Shown here: piece after piece, positions 6,094 to 7,358 of the stretch
How the letters are laid out: every line of letters begins with the position of its first letter
Position numbering within the stretch: the first letter of the stretch is position 1
Assembly: GCA_002085385.1 (NCBI GenBank)
Contig: NATO01000062.1
Coordinates: 1-7,358, forward strand
Source of the DNA: a candidate division Zixibacteria bacterium 4484_93
Lineage (GTDB): Bacteria > UBP14 > UBA6098 > 4484-93
DNA: 7,358 bases
Reading direction: 5' to 3'
The notes under the pieces: model-generated
Told to the model about the DNA's origin: nothing
Database searches by the model: none
The model's input: the letters and a program-made list of their open reading frames with translations, nothing else
Position numbers and translations under genes: made by a program

Positions 6094-7358
6094 ATGCCCT
6101 TACTAACAGAAATAAAAAATGCGTCTCTTTTGACCCTTCTGAGACTGACATTCAAGAACTCTACTCTCAGGAAACAGCTTGTCAAGATTGCCGACAAGAG
6201 GGTGTATAATGCATTAGTAGAGAACAACGATGGGAAATTTCTAAAGGCTGTTCAGGAGGACAAATACTACATAGTCAGCAACCTTATGTTCTCTGTTCAC
6301 AGGGCAATAAACCGGGGTATATTCAGCCAGGATATAGTCAACCATCTCACCGACATCTTCATCGGAAAACTGTTCTTACCACAGGATAATCAGCGTCCAA
6401 GGGATGCATTCAAACAGAAGTATGGAGAGGAACCACCTGCATTTATCACCCTCTCTCCGACAGGCGAGTGCAATCTCAAGTGCGTCGGGTGCTATGCGGC
6501 AAGCGACAAATACAAAAAGATTCATCTCCCATTTTCGACATGCAACAGGATAATAACCGATATGAAGAAAGAATGGGGAGATTACTTCGTTGTTATATCC
6601 GGCGGAGAACCGCTTATGTATCATTCGGAGGGAAAAGGGATAATCGACCTGTTCGAGAAGCACAACGATGTTTTTTTCCTGATGTTCACAAACGGAACGC
6701 TCATAACGGAGGATGTTGCAAAAAGACTGAGTGAGGCGGGAAATGTCACCCCCACTATCTCAGTTGAAGGTATGGAAGAGGAAACGGATAAGAGGAGAGG
6801 CAAAGGGGTATTCAAGAGGATACTTAAAGCGATGGAAAACCTCCGTAAGTATCAGGTTCCGATGGGGCTTTCTATGACGGCAACGAGAGAAAACTATGAG
6901 AAACTCCTTACCGATGAGACGATAGATTTTTTCATCGAGCAGGGGATAATCCATTTCTGGATATTCCAGTATATGCCAATCGGGCGCTCCTACACACTCG
7001 AGCTTCTTGTAACACCAGAACAGAGGAAGAATATGTTCATCCGCGAGAGGAAACTTTTGAGGGAAAAGAAGATATTCATCGCGGATTTCTGGAACTCGGG
7101 TCCTATGTCCGACGGTTGCATCGCAGGCGGAAGGCAGGGCGGATACCTCTATATCGACTGGAACGGGAATGTCTATCCCTGCGTGTTTATACCATACTAT
7201 AACGACAACATAATCGATGTCTATAAATCAGGTGGAAAACTGTCGGACATTCTCTTTTCCCCTATATTCAAGAGCGTCCGCAAGTGGCAGAAAGAGTATG
7301 GCTGGCACAGACCACCACAACAAACAGGAAATCTTATACTCCCCTGTTTTATAAGAGA
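6094..7358 (+). CDS. Radical SAM protein with SPASM-like C-terminal part (3' end cut by window)
   Basis: The frame from the ATG at 6094 stays open to the window end, giving 421 residues of an incomplete protein. The radical SAM cluster motif CX3CX2C is C126, C130 and C133 (CNLKCVGCYA) inside a TLSPTGECNLKC context. The SAM-binding GGEP is at 170-173 (VVISGGEPL), followed by a FLMFTNGTLIT strand and an ISVEG strand as in the usual partial TIM barrel. An N-terminal helical region of about 115 residues precedes the core. After the barrel come C342, the GGYLYIDWNGNVYPC element with C363, and C418 in LPCFIR near the cut end. That pattern resembles a SPASM/twitch domain binding auxiliary iron-sulfur clusters. 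The substrate cannot be named: such enzymes modify peptides, cofactors or other molecules, and no precursor peptide was seen beside it. It has its own strong promoter and ribosome site and is divergent from the operon. Confidence 0.88.
   Translation, partial: MPLLTEIKNASLLTLLRLTFKNSTLRKQLVKIADKRVYNALVENNDGKFLKAVQEDKYYIVSNLMFSVHRAINRGIFSQDIVNHLTDIFIGKLFLPQDNQRPRDAFKQKYGEEPPAFITLSPTGECNLKCVGCYAASDKYKKIHLPFSTCNRIITDMKKEWGDYFVVISGGEPLMYHSEGKGIIDLFEKHNDVFFLMFTNGTLITEDVAKRLSEAGNVTPTISVEGMEEETDKRRGKGVFKRILKAMENLRKYQVPMGLSMTATRENYEKLLTDETIDFFIEQGIIHFWIFQYMPIGRSYTLELLVTPEQRKNMFIRERKLLREKKIFIADFWNSGPMSDGCIAGGRQGGYLYIDWNGNVYPCVFIPYYNDNIIDVYKSGGKLSDILFSPIFKSVRKWQKEYGWHRPPQQTGNLILPCFIR

Noticed and set aside
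6376..6954. Minus-strand open frames opposite the radical SAM gene
   Set aside because: They oppose a frame with intact CX3CX2C and GGEP motifs and show no features of their own.
1..7358. Apparent excess of TCGA and CTCGAG words
   Set aside because: Many fall at codon boundaries in Leu-Glu, Ile-Asp and Ile-Glu pairs, so codon use explains them; no regular spacing was seen.
1..7358. tRNA, rRNA, CRISPR arrays, insertion sequences or long repeats
   Set aside because: No cloverleaf, repeat-spacer pattern, transposase motif or terminal inverted repeat was found by eye; nearly every base is in a gene.

Overview
The window looks like chromosomal DNA of a diderm (Gram-negative type), probably anaerobic bacterium. 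The diderm evidence is a lipid A-type acyltransferase, an outer-membrane beta-barrel of PorV type with a signal peptide, and a lipoprotein deacetylase. The anaerobe hint is an HdrB-type iron-sulfur protein plus a radical SAM enzyme. Genes are packed with 4-base overlaps, and codon use leans on AGA/AGG and ATA. That mix would fit an uncultivated lineage near the FCB group or a WOR-3-like candidate phylum. This placement is inference; no marker gene is present.

Layout. Positions 1-168 hold the 3' end of a plus-strand gene ending in one membrane helix. It overlaps the start of an LpxL/HtrB-family acyltransferase (143-1045, plus). That gene runs tail to tail, with a 16-base overlap, into a six-gene minus-strand block covering 5973 down to 1030. 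In transcription order the block encodes a PorV-like outer-membrane barrel, an HdrB-like double-CCG protein, a GAF-GGDEF protein with an eroded GGDEF site, a NodB-type polysaccharide deacetylase lipoprotein, a membrane-anchored concanavalin-A-like (DUF1080-like) protein, and a small membrane protein. Gaps are 14 bases or less and most junctions overlap, so co-transcription and translational coupling are likely. A short divergent region (5974-6093) carries back-to-back promoter-like sequences. A radical SAM protein then begins at 6094 on the plus strand and runs off the window end.

How the genes may work together. Four of the six block genes encode envelope or exported proteins. One is a cytosolic probable ligand/c-di-GMP-type sensor, and one is a cytosolic redox protein without its usual partners HdrA and HdrC. 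The block can be read as an envelope or polysaccharide-modification operon with a redox/signalling component, but that is a hypothesis from gene order only. No mobile element, CRISPR array, tRNA or rRNA was seen.
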